The position numbers and the translations under genes are program-made. From Artemisia argyi (taxonomy: Eukaryota > Streptophyta > Magnoliopsida > Asterales > Asteraceae), in the NCBI GenBank assembly GCA_030686995.1, contig CM060706.1, forward strand, positions 142,189,505 through 142,253,504: 64,000 nucleotides of DNA, in the 5' to 3' direction. The notes beneath the pieces were generated by a model, which saw only the letters and a program-made list of their open reading frames with translations, searched no databases and was not told the DNA's origin. Positions 14,296 to 24,860 of the stretch are shown here, piece after piece; within the stretch, counting starts at the first letter, position 1, and each line of letters begins with the position of its first letter.

Positions 14296-15049
14296 TCTTC
14301 TTTAACCTTGCTACAAACCTTGTCAAGTTGCTTTTTAAGCAACTTTACTGACAAGTCTCACAAGCCGTGTGCTAAACCCGATTTCTTGTAATTATCAATC
14401 TACTAACCTTTAGAGAAACCCTAAATCTTCTATCTTTCCACATCAAGTCTACAACCTTGATATACCTAGTACTCCAAGTAATCACTTTTCTTGAATCCCA
14501 AAACAAAGCTAAACCTTACTTGTTTTCCAAGAATCACCAAGACTTGAATTCCAAGAAACCGAAAAACTTGAAATTGAAACTTCTTGCAAAACCTTGTCAC
14601 CTTTGAAGCTCAAAACCGAAACTCCAAGAACCTTGTGACAAAAGAAAACGATTTCCAATAACCCTAGGAGATTCGATCCACCTCCTTGCAAGAAAACTTC
14701 AAGAACCTTGTTGCCCAAGTAATCTTGACTCGAAAACCTAGAAACCTTGAACCTTGTAATCTACACAACGATAGCCAAACAATAACCGAAAACGACAAAG
14801 AACACAACAACCAAACCAGAAAATTCGACAACCTATATCTCTTTCCTGGAAGCTCCGATAAAAGATCCTTCCAGTGAGATCCTAGATCTATGTGTCTTTA
14901 ACCTATGGTTCAAATTTCATTGAAATCCAACGGTTAACGAACCCGCAGCGCCAATTCTCCCACGACTGCGAAGTAACCGACGAACCAAACCCGGTTCACT
15001 CGTTTCTCTTGTTTTAGCTCTATCCACGTTGTGTGATTCGTTCTTCTCG

Positions 15050-15067
15050 AACCAGGCTCTGATACCA
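15050..15067 (-). other. Primer-binding site, tRNA-iMet type
   Basis: Read on the minus strand this is TGGTATCAGAGCCTGGTT, two bases inside the 5' LTR. It is the standard copia primer-site sequence, complementary to the 3' end of initiator tRNA-Met. Confidence 0.85.
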
Positions 15068-15069
15068 AT

Positions 15070-15432
15070 TGTTGGAAGAAATCCAACAAACCGATTTCTA
15101 GAGCGGAATCACGAATCAAGAACTACTCCGACAAGACCTCGGAAAAGGGTTATGATCCCTTAATGCCGAGTGGCACCAACACACACAATATATTTTACAC
15201 TCAAACGTTTATTAAACGTGAGCAAGAAAAGAAGGTACAAATAAAACATCACCCCCTCATCCCTATTTATAGAGAATGAAAGGGGAGAAACCTAATCCTT
15301 GGTAAACAAGGATTCTACAATTGAGGAGGTTAGGAACTTTCCTAATACATGACTAACCTCCTTAAGTTTGAACTAAAATACAATTAACCCCCTAAACTTA
15401 TATCCTAACTATTACACACTAATATTCTAACA
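15070..15432 (-). repeat. 5' LTR of the copia mini-element (363 bp)
   Basis: On the minus strand it begins TGTTAGAATATTAG and ends TTTCTTCCAACA. It closely matches the 3' LTR over its whole shared length, which indicates a fairly recent insertion. Confidence 0.88.
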
Positions 15433-15790
15433 CACTCTGTAGATCCTTAAACCCACGTGAAAAATTCATTCTTCACACAGTTTACTACAAAAAATAAATC
15501 ATCGTCTCAACATATCCAAACGTCAAAAATTTCTATATCATATGATTATTGTTACTTTTTTTTTTTTTGTCATTTTGTTTTACCCTTAAAGAGAGAGAAA
15601 GCTTCTGGCTACCTTCCACTGTCGCCAGGTTCAATTTTGTGTTGGGCTTGTTTAATATTCTTATGATAGTTTGCATCTCTTTTTGAAATTCATATCATTC
15701 ATTGATTGGTTAATTTTTTATTTTGTGTTTTTGGTTACCGGAGAAGAAATACTTTGAAATGGAACTTGAAGTTTTAGAATCTTTTAAGGA

Positions 15791-15792
<2 letters not shown>

Positions 15793-15830
<38 letters not shown>
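15793..15830. repeat. (T)38 homopolymer tract
   Basis: An uninterrupted T run in the right arm of the TIR element. Its length is likely variable. It could be the tail of a retroposed sequence on the minus strand, but no body was recognised. Confidence 0.9.
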
Positions 15831-15834
<4 letters not shown>

Positions 15835-16880
15835 GAAAAGATGAACACACAAGGGAAAGATGCCAATAAACAAAGTCAAAGTTATTACTGTAAACAATAA
15901 CTTGTATCTTAAAATTTTACAAAGTATCACTGTTCAGGAACATAGTTAAATGGATCTTTTTAACAAGTAAACATTGTTAGATGGGTTGCAATGATTTCTG
16001 GTGCGCTGGATTTAATAAGAATCAGAATACAACAAACAGGAATTTGGTAAAAGTAAAATCGTAACAAAAAAGGTTGTCAAGGGTATAAATGTCATTTCAA
16101 GATAAATTTCTGTGTGCAAATAAAAGTGGTCCGTGTACATATCACTCCCCATTCTGAAAATCACTTTTCAAAATTTTGATTTTAACCCCTTCTTTGTATT
16201 ATGAAAAATGCTTTTTAAACTCACTTTGGACTAGAGTTGACGTATATTCAAATAGAAGAAGACCATTGACAGGTAAATATCATACTGGATGATTAAATAA
16301 CATATTGATGAATTGTAGATTAGTCCATAAATTCGAGTTTTTTTTTAACCCTTGTTTTTTGGTTATAATAGTACCCAAACTCCACGGTGTACCATTAGTG
16401 AAATGTTCGTAACTGTAGATGCAATAATCCGCACCTAAGATATGGAGAAGAAGTCCGGGTCTTTAAGGGTGTTCGGATCTACTGACGTGCTCCGAACCTC
16501 GAGGAACTTCGTATCTCCTGCTAAGTCTTGAGCTGTGATAAAACAAGTAGCACACGTTAGCCTCGCCCCGGGTGTTTAGTCCGAGACCCAGCTCCGGTGT
16601 GAGAATGAGTATTTGTGATATGAGTAAAGTATGAAGTATAAAGTATAAGTGCTAGTTCGGTTCGGAGTAATTGCTCTCCAGGAATTCTTGCCCTCAACTG
16701 TGAATAGTTGGAGCTATTTATACTACTTACTTATTCCGAGAATTAAGCATGGGCATGATGGGCTTGTCCGTACAGCCCAATAGCTAGGACGTCCTTTTCA
16801 TAATGACGTGGATCTTGTCAGCTAGTGACGAATCATTTGGTTCATCCATTTAGTTCAACACTTGGTATTGTCCTTTTATA

Positions 16881-17023
16881 TCGTTAGTGGATCATACTTT
16901 GGTTTGTCAGTGGATCACACTCGTCAGTGGATCATACTTTGGCTCGTCAGCGGATGATACTCGTCAGTGGATCACATTCGTCAGTGGATCACACTCGTCA
17001 TGGATCACATTTTGGTTCATCAT
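16881..17023. repeat. Minisatellite built on CGTCAGTGGATCACACT
   Basis: About eight imperfect copies of a 16-17 bp unit (TCGTCAGTGGATCACA and variants with CATACTTTGG) in tandem. It explains the 72-codon ORF here, which is not a gene. Confidence 0.85.
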
Positions 17024-18052
17024 GGGAATCGGGTCTCTCGAGACCCGATACACCATGTCCCCCCAGTATAATATTGTCAATCATAAATTGACGATGTTAT
17101 ACTGAATAACCAATCAAGTGTTCGAAAAACTTAACGTCATTTTTTTAATAAAAAAGCTCTATATCATAATAAGACGGATGATTTATATGGGCTGGACATG
17201 CATTAGTGTGGCCTATTTACTGTATGGGCTTGAGGCCCAATATGTTTCCTCTATATAAACACATTATATCTCATTTGATGAGCTTGTCCCCCACTTGACA
17301 AACTTGTTCCCCATGTTCCAACATAAAGCTTGAAACATAAATAGTAACTTTCAAATTCTGTCACAGGTCAATCCTTGTCCAGTGGCTTACTCGTTCGGTA
17401 TTCTAGTTAAGTTCGAGTTCCGTTCGGTTGTTTCATTCAAATTGGGTTTGGTTCGTTCGGCTTGGATTATGAGTTTTCCTAGGTATGTTTTCCTTATCCC
17501 TCTCTTCGTTCAGTATAACTTTGTAATGAAAATGACCAATCTTTATCACCAAAGATAACAAGCTTGCCTAAGCTTTTCATCTGTAGCCAAAATGATGTAT
17601 TTTGTAACCGAGTGAAATTAAAGTAGCGGTTGGAATGTTGTACATGCGAGCGTAGGTTTAGATGATAAACTTCCATTGATGACTAACAAATGAGATCTTA
17701 TTAGAGAGATGTAAAAATAAGATTAGGGGAGAAGGTCGAATCTCAAATAATTGTTCCTTGGGAAAAGTCTTGACCGAGATGGAACTTTTATTTCCTCATG
17801 TACACTATACTTGGTCACTAGATTGTTGTCAATGCCATCTTTGTATAATGTATGAAGTTTAGAACTGAACTTGTTCACATATATGGAGTAGATAATGAAA
17901 TCTCATCTCATCTTTGAAAGTTACAAGAATTGCTTTTCTTATTCACATGTCCTTACATGCAACTACTGTTACCATGTTAAAGGATGGTACTAGCTAGTGG
18001 ATAGGCAATAGTTTTTTTTTCTATTATATCACATGCATACTAAGCAATAGTT

Positions 18053-18056
<4 letters not shown>

Positions 18057-18098
<42 letters not shown>
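18057..18098. repeat. (TA)n microsatellite, 42 bp
   Basis: Uninterrupted TA dinucleotide run. Confidence 0.95.
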
Positions 18099-18100
<2 letters not shown>

Positions 18101-18652
18101 TGTAAAAGGATGGGCCTAAAACCTGTTTACAACCAACAATTGCCCATTTCATGTATATTGTGGTAACTCTATAAATGGGTTAGTAGTAACTTAGTATGAC
18201 CAGTCAATATGTTCATCGTGAATATACATACAGTATCTTATATATATACATACTATATCTTTTTGTAGTCCCCATACATGCTTTTTATATTTTTTCTCTT
18301 GATTTATTTATGCGCTTGTTACCATGTGAATGTGGTAAAATATATGGTGCAACACCTTCTTTTAATACGTATTTCCTCCTTTGCACATCAAAGTACGTAT
18401 GATCTCATTTGCTAAAATATATGGTAATGATGCAACATTAATTAAGAATGTGTGTGGTATTTTGCAATGAGTTTATTTATCAGTTATGTTACACAAATCC
18501 AACACTTTGTGATATATGCCAACTTTTATCTTGTAGGTTCCATGTTTTCCATTTTCCTTTATTGATTGTTCCTACTTGGCATTCCATATGGCTGGTTCAC
18601 CACTTTAGAGGGTTCGAATGATGAAACAATTAAAACTGTGCAAAAATAAGTT

Positions 18653-20866
18653 ATGCATGTGTTTACCTCTAGGATAACCCAGGATGACCTTGATTCTGTT
18701 ATTTCTGACTTTGGCATCCCTGAGGATTTGCACCCTCGTCTTCCTCCTCCTGGTTTTGTCATGAGTGATATTAACTCAAGTAAAGTGATTGGCCTTTATT
18801 ATCATTTTTTCACCATATCCGGAGTGCGCGTCCCTTTTTCTAAATTTCTATTGAATGTGATAAAATTTTTCAAGGTGCACATCAGTCAAATTGTTCCTGT
18901 TGGTCTTAACCGTATTACCAATTTTGAGAATTTTTGTCGTGCTCGTGGTCTTGTTTCGTGTTTTCTACACATTGTGCAAGCAAGGTAATTGGTTTTAATT
19001 TTCTCGTCGTCGTGGTGCTCCTCAGTGTTTTTATGAACGTTGGACCGGGTTAAAGGAGTGGAAAGATCATTTCTTTCTTATCGACCGATGAGCTATTCCA
19101 ATGGCTATGCCATGGCGGCACCGCGATTCATGCGTTAAATTCCTAGCTCCCAAAAAGAGCGATTATTCTATTGAAGAAGTAAGGTTACTTTCCAAGTCCC
19201 CAATAACCCTTCGGAAACCCCCCTCACGAGTTTCTCGTGAAAATAGGTCTTAGTAAAGTGTGGGATGATGATTATCTTAAGCCGGTCATGGAAAATGCCG
19301 ATGGGAATGGTATGTCCATCCCTGTAATTATTTTCATATATATCATGTTCTCATAATTGTATATCTGTTTTGTTTGTTTTGCAGTGTTGAGCATGGCGAG
19401 ATTCCTTCGTTTACCTTCTTTGCAAGGTACCAAAATTACCACCGAGCCGATGTACGAAGGAGACCCTACTGATCAGCCTACCTTTGTTCAGTCGATTGGA
19501 GATTATACTAGGGCTCCTGGTTCTCCTAGTGATGTTATTCCACCATTGACTTTTGACCAAGCCAGTGTCACTCGACCTGATCCCCGGTCGAGGTCCAAAG
19601 GCAAAGGTACTTCTAGTTCCATTCCTCAGTCTAGTAGGCAAAAGACTGGAAGTACCTCGGGGATATCTAGTGCACAAAATGGGGCTTCTGTGGTTGATTC
19701 TCAGCAAGAGAATGATGGTGTTTTGATCGATGTTACTGAGGCAGTTGCACACAACCATGATGTTACTGATCCTCGAGGTGATTCCTCAACTGAGGAGTCT
19801 GAGCGTGATCTTTCCCCGAGAGAGACTCATCATGCTAGTAAAGGTATGTCCCTTGTCTGGTTTCCTTCCTTCTTATGAGTTCGTTTAATTAAGTGTTTCT
19901 ATTTTTTTTGGCAGGTTCAGATGTGACCAGGGCATCGACTGAGGTTGCAGATGTGGGTACTTCAAAGCAAGTTGTGAGCACATCTAGGAAAGGTATGTGT
20001 ATATTTCCTTTCTCTTTATTGGTTACTAATGACTTTTAATATACATCTTAAGCTAACTTAATCTGTATTTCAGGTTCCGACCCAAATCCTCCTGAGCATT
20101 TTGTGCCAAATTGGGAGATTACATCAGATGATCGGTATAACACAAAGGCAACTTGTCGTGAAATGCTCTCACGGTTGTCTACTCTGGCAGAGCAGAAATT
20201 CCAACGCAGCTTCTCTCATAAGGATGCTCTTCGACGTTGTTATTATAAGCTAGGGACAGCTGTGTCAACTGTTGCTGACCTACTTGACCGGGATGAGGAT
20301 TTGTGGTTATCCCATGAGGAGCATAAGGAGGAGCATGAGAAACTTAAAGAGAAGTACGAGGAACGCAAAGCTCAAGTTCTTTCGTTACAGCAGGAGAAGA
20401 AAGATTTGGAGGTTAAGTTGGACAAACGCAATAAGGAAGTCGGTTTAGAAGAATCTCTCAAGAGGTGTATGGACGAAAAGATTATAGGTCAGAAGGAAAA
20501 GATTGCTTTACTTAAAAGTGAGAAGGAAAGAGTTGTGAGAGATTTGCTTCCAGCTGTTGTGTCTCATCTCCTGAAGAGTGAGGAGTACCAAAAATATCAT
20601 GCTCGTGTTCAATCTTTATCTTTCTCAGCAGGTTATATTGCAGGGTTAAAGATAGCTTGTTCCCCAGAGGTGTATGAGGAGTTGGTCGCATCTGCGATTG
20701 ATTTGGACGTAGATGCCGAGAAGACATTGAACCAGCCTTCGAGGAGCTTTGTGACACCACCTATTCCTATATTGAGCAAGTCAGTGCTAGTTATTCTTCC
20801 TCTGTTACTGAGCTACTCGACATCCATCCTGAGTATGCTGAGCCAGAAGGTGCTCCCGAGAATTGA
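18653..20866 (+). pseudogene. Broken multi-exon ORF1 of a Tat/Ogre-type gypsy element (gypsy-type transposon N-terminal domain)
   Basis: The first exon (from about 18653) carries the plant putative gypsy-type transposon domain: ITQDDLDSVISDFGIPEDLH, then GLYYHFFTISGVRVPFS and GLNRITNFE. The frame is lost near 18965-18985, resumes as RRGAPQCFYERWTGLKEW, meets a TGA at about 19088-19090, and shifts again near 19225-19250 before KVWDDDYLKPVMENADG. Three introns with GT-AG borders follow: 19310-19384, 19844-19914 and 19993-20073. Exon 2 (19385-19843) is Ser/Thr/Pro-rich. The last exon (20074-20866) is a charged coiled coil (EEHKEEHEKLKEKYEERKAQ), then LLKSEEYQ and FSAGYIAGLKIA. A one-base shift near 20735 moves the true end to the TGA at 20864-20866, after PEYAEPEGAPEN. 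Function in the element is unknown. No pol follows in this orientation. Confidence 0.72.
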
Positions 20867-21594
20867 TGTGACATTTGTTCCACCATTTGTTGTGTTTACA
20901 TTCACAAACTTTAAGTCATCATATTTGGTTTAATTTGTAATGACTTGATTATTTCTGGCATTTGTATTCACGAACATGCTTTGTCGTGACCTTTATCTTG
21001 CTTTGTAGTAGCTTTGTTATTTGTATTTACTATGATTATTATGCCATTCGAGGTAACTTACGTGATTCCTCATTCTTCTTCTTTTTTACGAGTTTGTAGA
21101 CTTGTTCATTAAATTGACCAAGCACATGTTTCGTTCATCCTTTGTGAAGAGCACATTCAGATTTTTTCATTCATCCCATGTGAATAGCACATTTAGGTAT
21201 CTTAAAGAACATGTTAAATTGACCACACAAAGACTTAGTTCATCCTTTGTGAATAGCACATTCGGATTTTTTGTTCATCCCATGTGAATAGCACATTTGG
21301 GTAACTTAAAGAACATGTTAAATTGACCACTCAAAGACTTAGTTCATCCTTTGTGAATAGCACATTCGGATTTTTTGTTCATCCCATGTGAATAGCATGC
21401 TTGGGTTTTAGATAACCTTTAGTGAATAGCACTTTTAAAGGATAGACATTGACTACATCATTCGACATGAGGTAGCTAACCATCCTTCGGAGTCACATAA
21501 TAATTTGTCTAAATTTATAACAATCTTTGGGAAAATTGCCGAACGACACGTGGGTTGACTATATCATTCATTTTCAGTAAAATAAGTGAACAAC
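20867..21594 (+). other. Non-coding sequence downstream of the Tat-type ORF1, with tandem repeats
   Basis: No gene. It includes the 104-bp tandem repeat listed separately and ends at the insertion point of element A. The five bases before A are ACAAC or similar. The matching right copy is lost because the 3' end of A is truncated. Confidence 0.5.
21105..21415. repeat. Tandem repeat, about three copies of a 104-bp unit
   Basis: The unit runs from TTAAATTGACCA(C/A) through GTTCATCCTTTGTGAATAGC and TTCATCCCATGTGAATAGCA to CTTAAAGAACATG. Copies start near 21108, 21213 and 21317. Within each unit the phrase TTCATCC(T/C)(T/A)TGTGAATAGCACATT occurs twice, so the unit is itself an older duplication. 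Confidence 0.85.
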
Positions 21595-21799
21595 TGATGA
21601 GGCGAAAAGTGTACCGCTTTTAAAGGGTCATTTAAGCCCGAATTCATGATTATTTGATCAAATATTGCCCTAAATCGTTCCTTTTGTCATTTTAGGTACT
21701 TTTGGAGAGAAATCTGGAAAAGGAAGCATTTTGGACGTTTTTGGAGCATAAAAGTGAAGAAAACGGCTAAGTCTCAATTTTCCTTGTTGGAACAGTACC

Positions 21800-22050
21800 T
21801 GACGGCGTCAAGACTCTCCACATGACGGCGTCAAGAGTTAAAAAAGAGGTGGATGTGGAAAATACACTTGACGATCCAGAGAGTTTTTAAGCATAGGAGA
21901 TGACGGTGTCACCCAAGGCTGTCATGGTCTAAACATTAGTGACGGCCCAGAGCATTTTTACACATGACGGCGTCACAAGTAGATCTTGAAAATACGATTT
22001 CATTATGGCGGCGAGTTGACGGCGTCACAATCTAACACATGACGCCGTCA
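21800..22050 (+). promoter_or_regulatory. Array of TGACGSCGTCA dyads in the A 5' LTR
   Basis: At least five good copies (21800, 21823, about 21987, about 22018, 22040) and several decayed ones (TGACGATC, TGACGGTGTCA, TGACGGCCC) lie within 250 bp. They end about 12 bp before a TATA box (TCTATATATAG, about 22061-22071). Each unit is a TGACG half-site facing its own inverse around one central base. TGACG is the core bound by TGA-type bZIP factors; binding here is inference. Confidence 0.7.
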
Positions 22051-22341
22051 CCCTGTAAAATCTATATATAGTTTTCCAAATTTCATTCATTAGTGTTCAA
22101 CTTTGAGGGAATAAACCCTAGTCCGAATTTTATCAGCTTTTCAAGGGTTTCAACCCCTTGAATCTTTCATGTTTAATTGAAGATAAGTATTCCTTCAAAT
22201 AATTCAATATGTCTATGTGTTGTTTGATTATATCTTACGCTTGTCTTCTATTTAACATGCTAGGCTAGATTTATTTTGTGTTTGCTTAGATGTAGTGAAA
22301 CCTAGATGTTTGATTATGGGTTGATTGTTTATAATTGTTAC

Positions 22342-23759
22342 TGATGCGTAGGGATTGCGCCAGGCTTTAACTCTCGAGGGATCTTGAGAAGCTTACAACC
22401 CCCACCAGGCAGTGTACCTGATCGTTGTAGTATAGTATAGTGACAAGTACTGGGGGATTGATCGTTCAGCTAGGAATAGTGTCGCTAGGATTAGAAAACC
22501 TAAAGACTAGGTCTAAAGATGAGGGATGATTCTTTTTGTATTTTTTAGTTTTTATAAAAGCAATTAAAAATCTCGGTTTTGAGGGAGTTGGGCGGAATTA
22601 GTTGCTAGTCAACTAACCCAATTACTAAGATGCAATCAAAATAAAATACTAAAAATGAAAATAAACTAAATTAAGATAGAGGTGTAAGCAATATATGGGA
22701 GAATTGTGTTTACTTAGATTTCACTACTCCCTAGATATCTTTTACAGGTTAATTACTTGTTACAGTTGCGTGGATGACGGATTGTATTCCTTAATACCAT
22801 TCATGGGGTGGCGTACTTACTTCCCCAATCCTATAAGCGCCTACTTCACTCCTATGTCGAGCCGGCTAAGAAGCTCCTAACATGGGATCACTAGAATTTG
22901 CTCATGCATTAAATACAACCAATAAAACCTAGTACACATCGGTTCATGTTTCTTAAGACGTTCAAGCATGTTACACAATGGAGATATGCCAGTTTTCTTA
23001 AGCCTAACATTGAAATCATTCATCCATTACAACTATAAACAAGCAATCAACCTATAATTAACATCTAGGTTTCAGTACATCTAAGCAAACACATGATAGA
23101 TCTAGCCTAGCATGTTGAAATCAAGACAAGCATAAGATATATTCAACACATAGACATATTGAATGAATTGAAAGAGGACTTATCTCAATTGAACATGAAA
23201 GGTTTCAAGGGGTGAAAACCCTTGAAAATACAGTTAAAAACGACCTAGGGTTTATTAGGTTCGACCCTAGTATTCTCCACACAAGTTCCTCTCTTAATGA
23301 ATGAAAAATAGAAAAGTATATATAGATTCTGTGAGGTGACGACGTCTAGAGCAAATGTCTGACGCCGTCATCTCGCCGCCAAATAAATTCTCGGACTGCC
23401 TAGATCTGGGTTTGACGCCGTCACGTGTACTCCTTATGCAGGCCGTTACAAAAATTACTCTTGACGCCCTTCTCTTGACGCCTTCAGGTTTTCTCTGGGT
23501 CGTCATGGATTTCACCCCTGACGCCGTTACATTTTTCCTCTTGACGCCGTCAGGTACTGTTCTCAGCATGGAAAATTAAGTCTTTGCCGTTTTCTTCACT
23601 TTTATGCTCCAAAAATGTCCAAAATGCTTCCTTTTTCCAGAATTCACTCCCAAAGTACCTAAAATCACAAAAGGAACGATTTAGGGCAATATTTGATCAA
23701 ATAAATTCAATTTCGGGCTTAAATGACCCCCTAAAAACGGTTCATTTTTTGCCTCATCA
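22342..23759 (-). mobile_element. Element E: solo LTR of the A/C family, reverse orientation
   Basis: A 1418-bp LTR reading TGATGAGGC...CGCATCA on the minus strand, with no internal region. It is flanked by a perfect 5-bp TSD GTTAC (22337-22341, 23760-23764). Solo LTRs arise by recombination between the two LTRs of a full insertion. It holds its own dyad array and TATA box. The ORFs of 91 and 100 codons inside it are not genes. Confidence 0.9.
23336..23552 (-). promoter_or_regulatory. Array of TGACGSCGTCA dyads in solo LTR E
   Basis: TGACGCCGTCA or close variants recur from about 23336 to 23552, with a TATA box (TATATATAG, 23317-23325) on the downstream side for the minus strand. Several copies have one or two changes (TGACGCCGTTA, TGACGCCTTCA). 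Confidence 0.65.
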
Positions 23760-24463
23760 GTTACGGATGATTGTATTCGATGTTAGGCTTAAGAAAACTG
23801 GCAGACTTCCATTGGTAACTTGCTTGAACGTCTTAAGAAACATGATCGGAGGTGTACTACAATTTTTGGTTGTATTTAATGCGTAGGAGAATTCTAATGA
23901 TCCCATGTTAGGAGCTTCTAACGGCTCGACATAGGAGTGAAGTAGGATCTTATAGAGTTAGGGAATATTGTACACGGCCCTACGACTAGTATTAAGGAAT
24001 ATGACCCGTCATCCATGCAATTGTAACAAGCTAATCAACTTGTAAAAGATATCTAGGGAGTAATGAAATCTAAGTAAACACAACTTTCCTCATCATTGTT
24101 TTCACAACATTAGTATAATAGTTTCATTTTCATTTTTGTTATTTTATTTTGATTGCATTAGTAGTTATTTGGGTTAGTTGGCTAGCAACTAATTCCGCCC
24201 ACTCTTTCTAAACTCGAGATTTTACTTGCTTTTATAAAAATATAGAAATACAAAAAGAATCATCCCTCACCTCTAGACCTAGTTTATTAGGCTTTCTAAT
24301 CCTAGTGACACTATTCCTGAGTTGAACGATCAATCCCCCGATACTTGTCACTATACTATACTACAACGATCAGGTACACTGCCTGGTGGAGGTTGTAAGC
24401 TTCTCAAGATTCCTTGAGAGGTAAAACCTGTTGCGAGGGTGCGATCCCCACGTATCAAGTTTT

Positions 24464-24482
24464 TGGCGCCGCAGATCGGGGA
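24464..24482 (+). other. Primer-binding site of element A
   Basis: TGGCGCCGCAGATCGGGGA lies six bases inside the 5' LTR. The first eight bases match the tRNA-Asp-type site used by many plant gypsy elements; the middle differs, as it does in the relative C. Confidence 0.7.
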
Positions 24483-24639
24483 ATAGTTATTGTCTAGGTT
24501 AGAATTTCTTTTTATTAGGTCTACTTGCTAGATTCCTTTCTAGTAAGATTTTCATTTTATTTTTATAGGTTTTTGTAGTCTATCTTTTTCTTTGTGCCTT
24601 TGTTAATAATTAGGTTCATTGACTATTCCGTTTGCCGTT

Positions 24640-24860
24640 ATGGAGAACACGAATCCACCCTACTACCAACCACGTAATTCACCCTCTCCAAATGATATCT
24701 TGATGTTCAAACAATATCAAGATGAACCTATCTATGATGCATGGACTCGTTTTAAAAATTTACTCTGAAAAGTCCCTCATCATAATTTCGATCTGTGGTC
24801 CCAAATTGAAATATTTTACCATCGTGTCGACCACTATACCAAAATGGACATTGACCACAC
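24640..24860 (+). pseudogene. gag of element A, first part (split by element B)
   Basis: The ATG at 24640 starts MENTNPPYYQPRNSPSPNDI. The frame hits TGA at 24766-24768 and then stays open through FDLWSQIEIFYHRVDHYT, a conserved stretch of Athila-type Gag, up to the B insertion at 24861. The last codons (ATT GAC CAC AC) continue in frame at 52703 after element B and its target duplication. Gag forms the particle in which reverse transcription takes place; this copy cannot. Confidence 0.75.

Larger units (their letters stand above)
12556..15432 (-). mobile_element. Copia mini-retrotransposon, complete with two LTRs
   Basis: The element lies in minus orientation: 5' LTR at 15070-15432, 3' LTR at 12556-12965. 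It has a perfect 5-bp TSD CACTC (12551-12555 and 15433-15437). Next to the 5' LTR is a tRNA-iMet-type primer-binding site, and next to the 3' LTR a purine-rich CACTAAGGTGGAAAT (12966-12980). The internal region of about 2.1 kb holds only one ORF, against about 4 kb of gag-pol in an autonomous copia element, so gag, protease, integrase and most of the polymerase are missing. It would need proteins from a full relative to move. Confidence 0.88.
12423..16150. mobile_element. Mutator-type TIR element (about 0.85 kb of its own sequence) carrying a copia insertion
   Basis: The left terminus reads GGAGAGTGATATGTACACGG and the inverted right terminus GGGGAGTGATATGTACACGG; similarity continues through TTATTTGCACACAGAAA and TTGAAATGACAT. 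The flanks hold a 9-bp direct repeat with one mismatch (ATTCTCAAA 12414-12422, ATTCTGAAA 16151-16159). The terminal motif GTGATATGNACAC matches the foldback MITE at 9965, so the two are relatives. The interior is interrupted by the copia element at 12556-15432. The remaining right part (15438-16150) is non-coding and includes a T tract. Confidence 0.75.
16151..18652 (+). other. Non-coding stretch, probably LTR/leader of a Tat/Ogre-type gypsy element
   Basis: No coding sequence is supported. It leads directly into the Tat-type ORF1 on the same strand and has the GC-richer patches common in such leaders and LTRs (16435-16620, and CATGTCCCCCCAGTATAAT near 17053). LTR boundaries were not found, so this is inference from position. 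It contains a minisatellite and a TA microsatellite, listed separately. Confidence 0.35.
21595..24457 (+). repeat. 5' LTR of element A, interrupted by solo LTR E
   Basis: It begins TGATGAGGCGAAAAG and ends CCCCACGTATCA, then the primer site. The left part (21595-22341) and right part (23765-24457) join without a gap once E and one copy of its GTTAC duplication are removed. The uninterrupted homologue at 56364-57596 shows the joined sequence TAATTGTTACGGATGATTG. Confidence 0.9.

Noticed and set aside
21800..22050. CRISPR-like or satellite array
   Set aside because: The repeated unit is 11 bp with irregular spacing, sits in an LTR promoter of a plant retroelement, and recurs at the same place in five LTRs.
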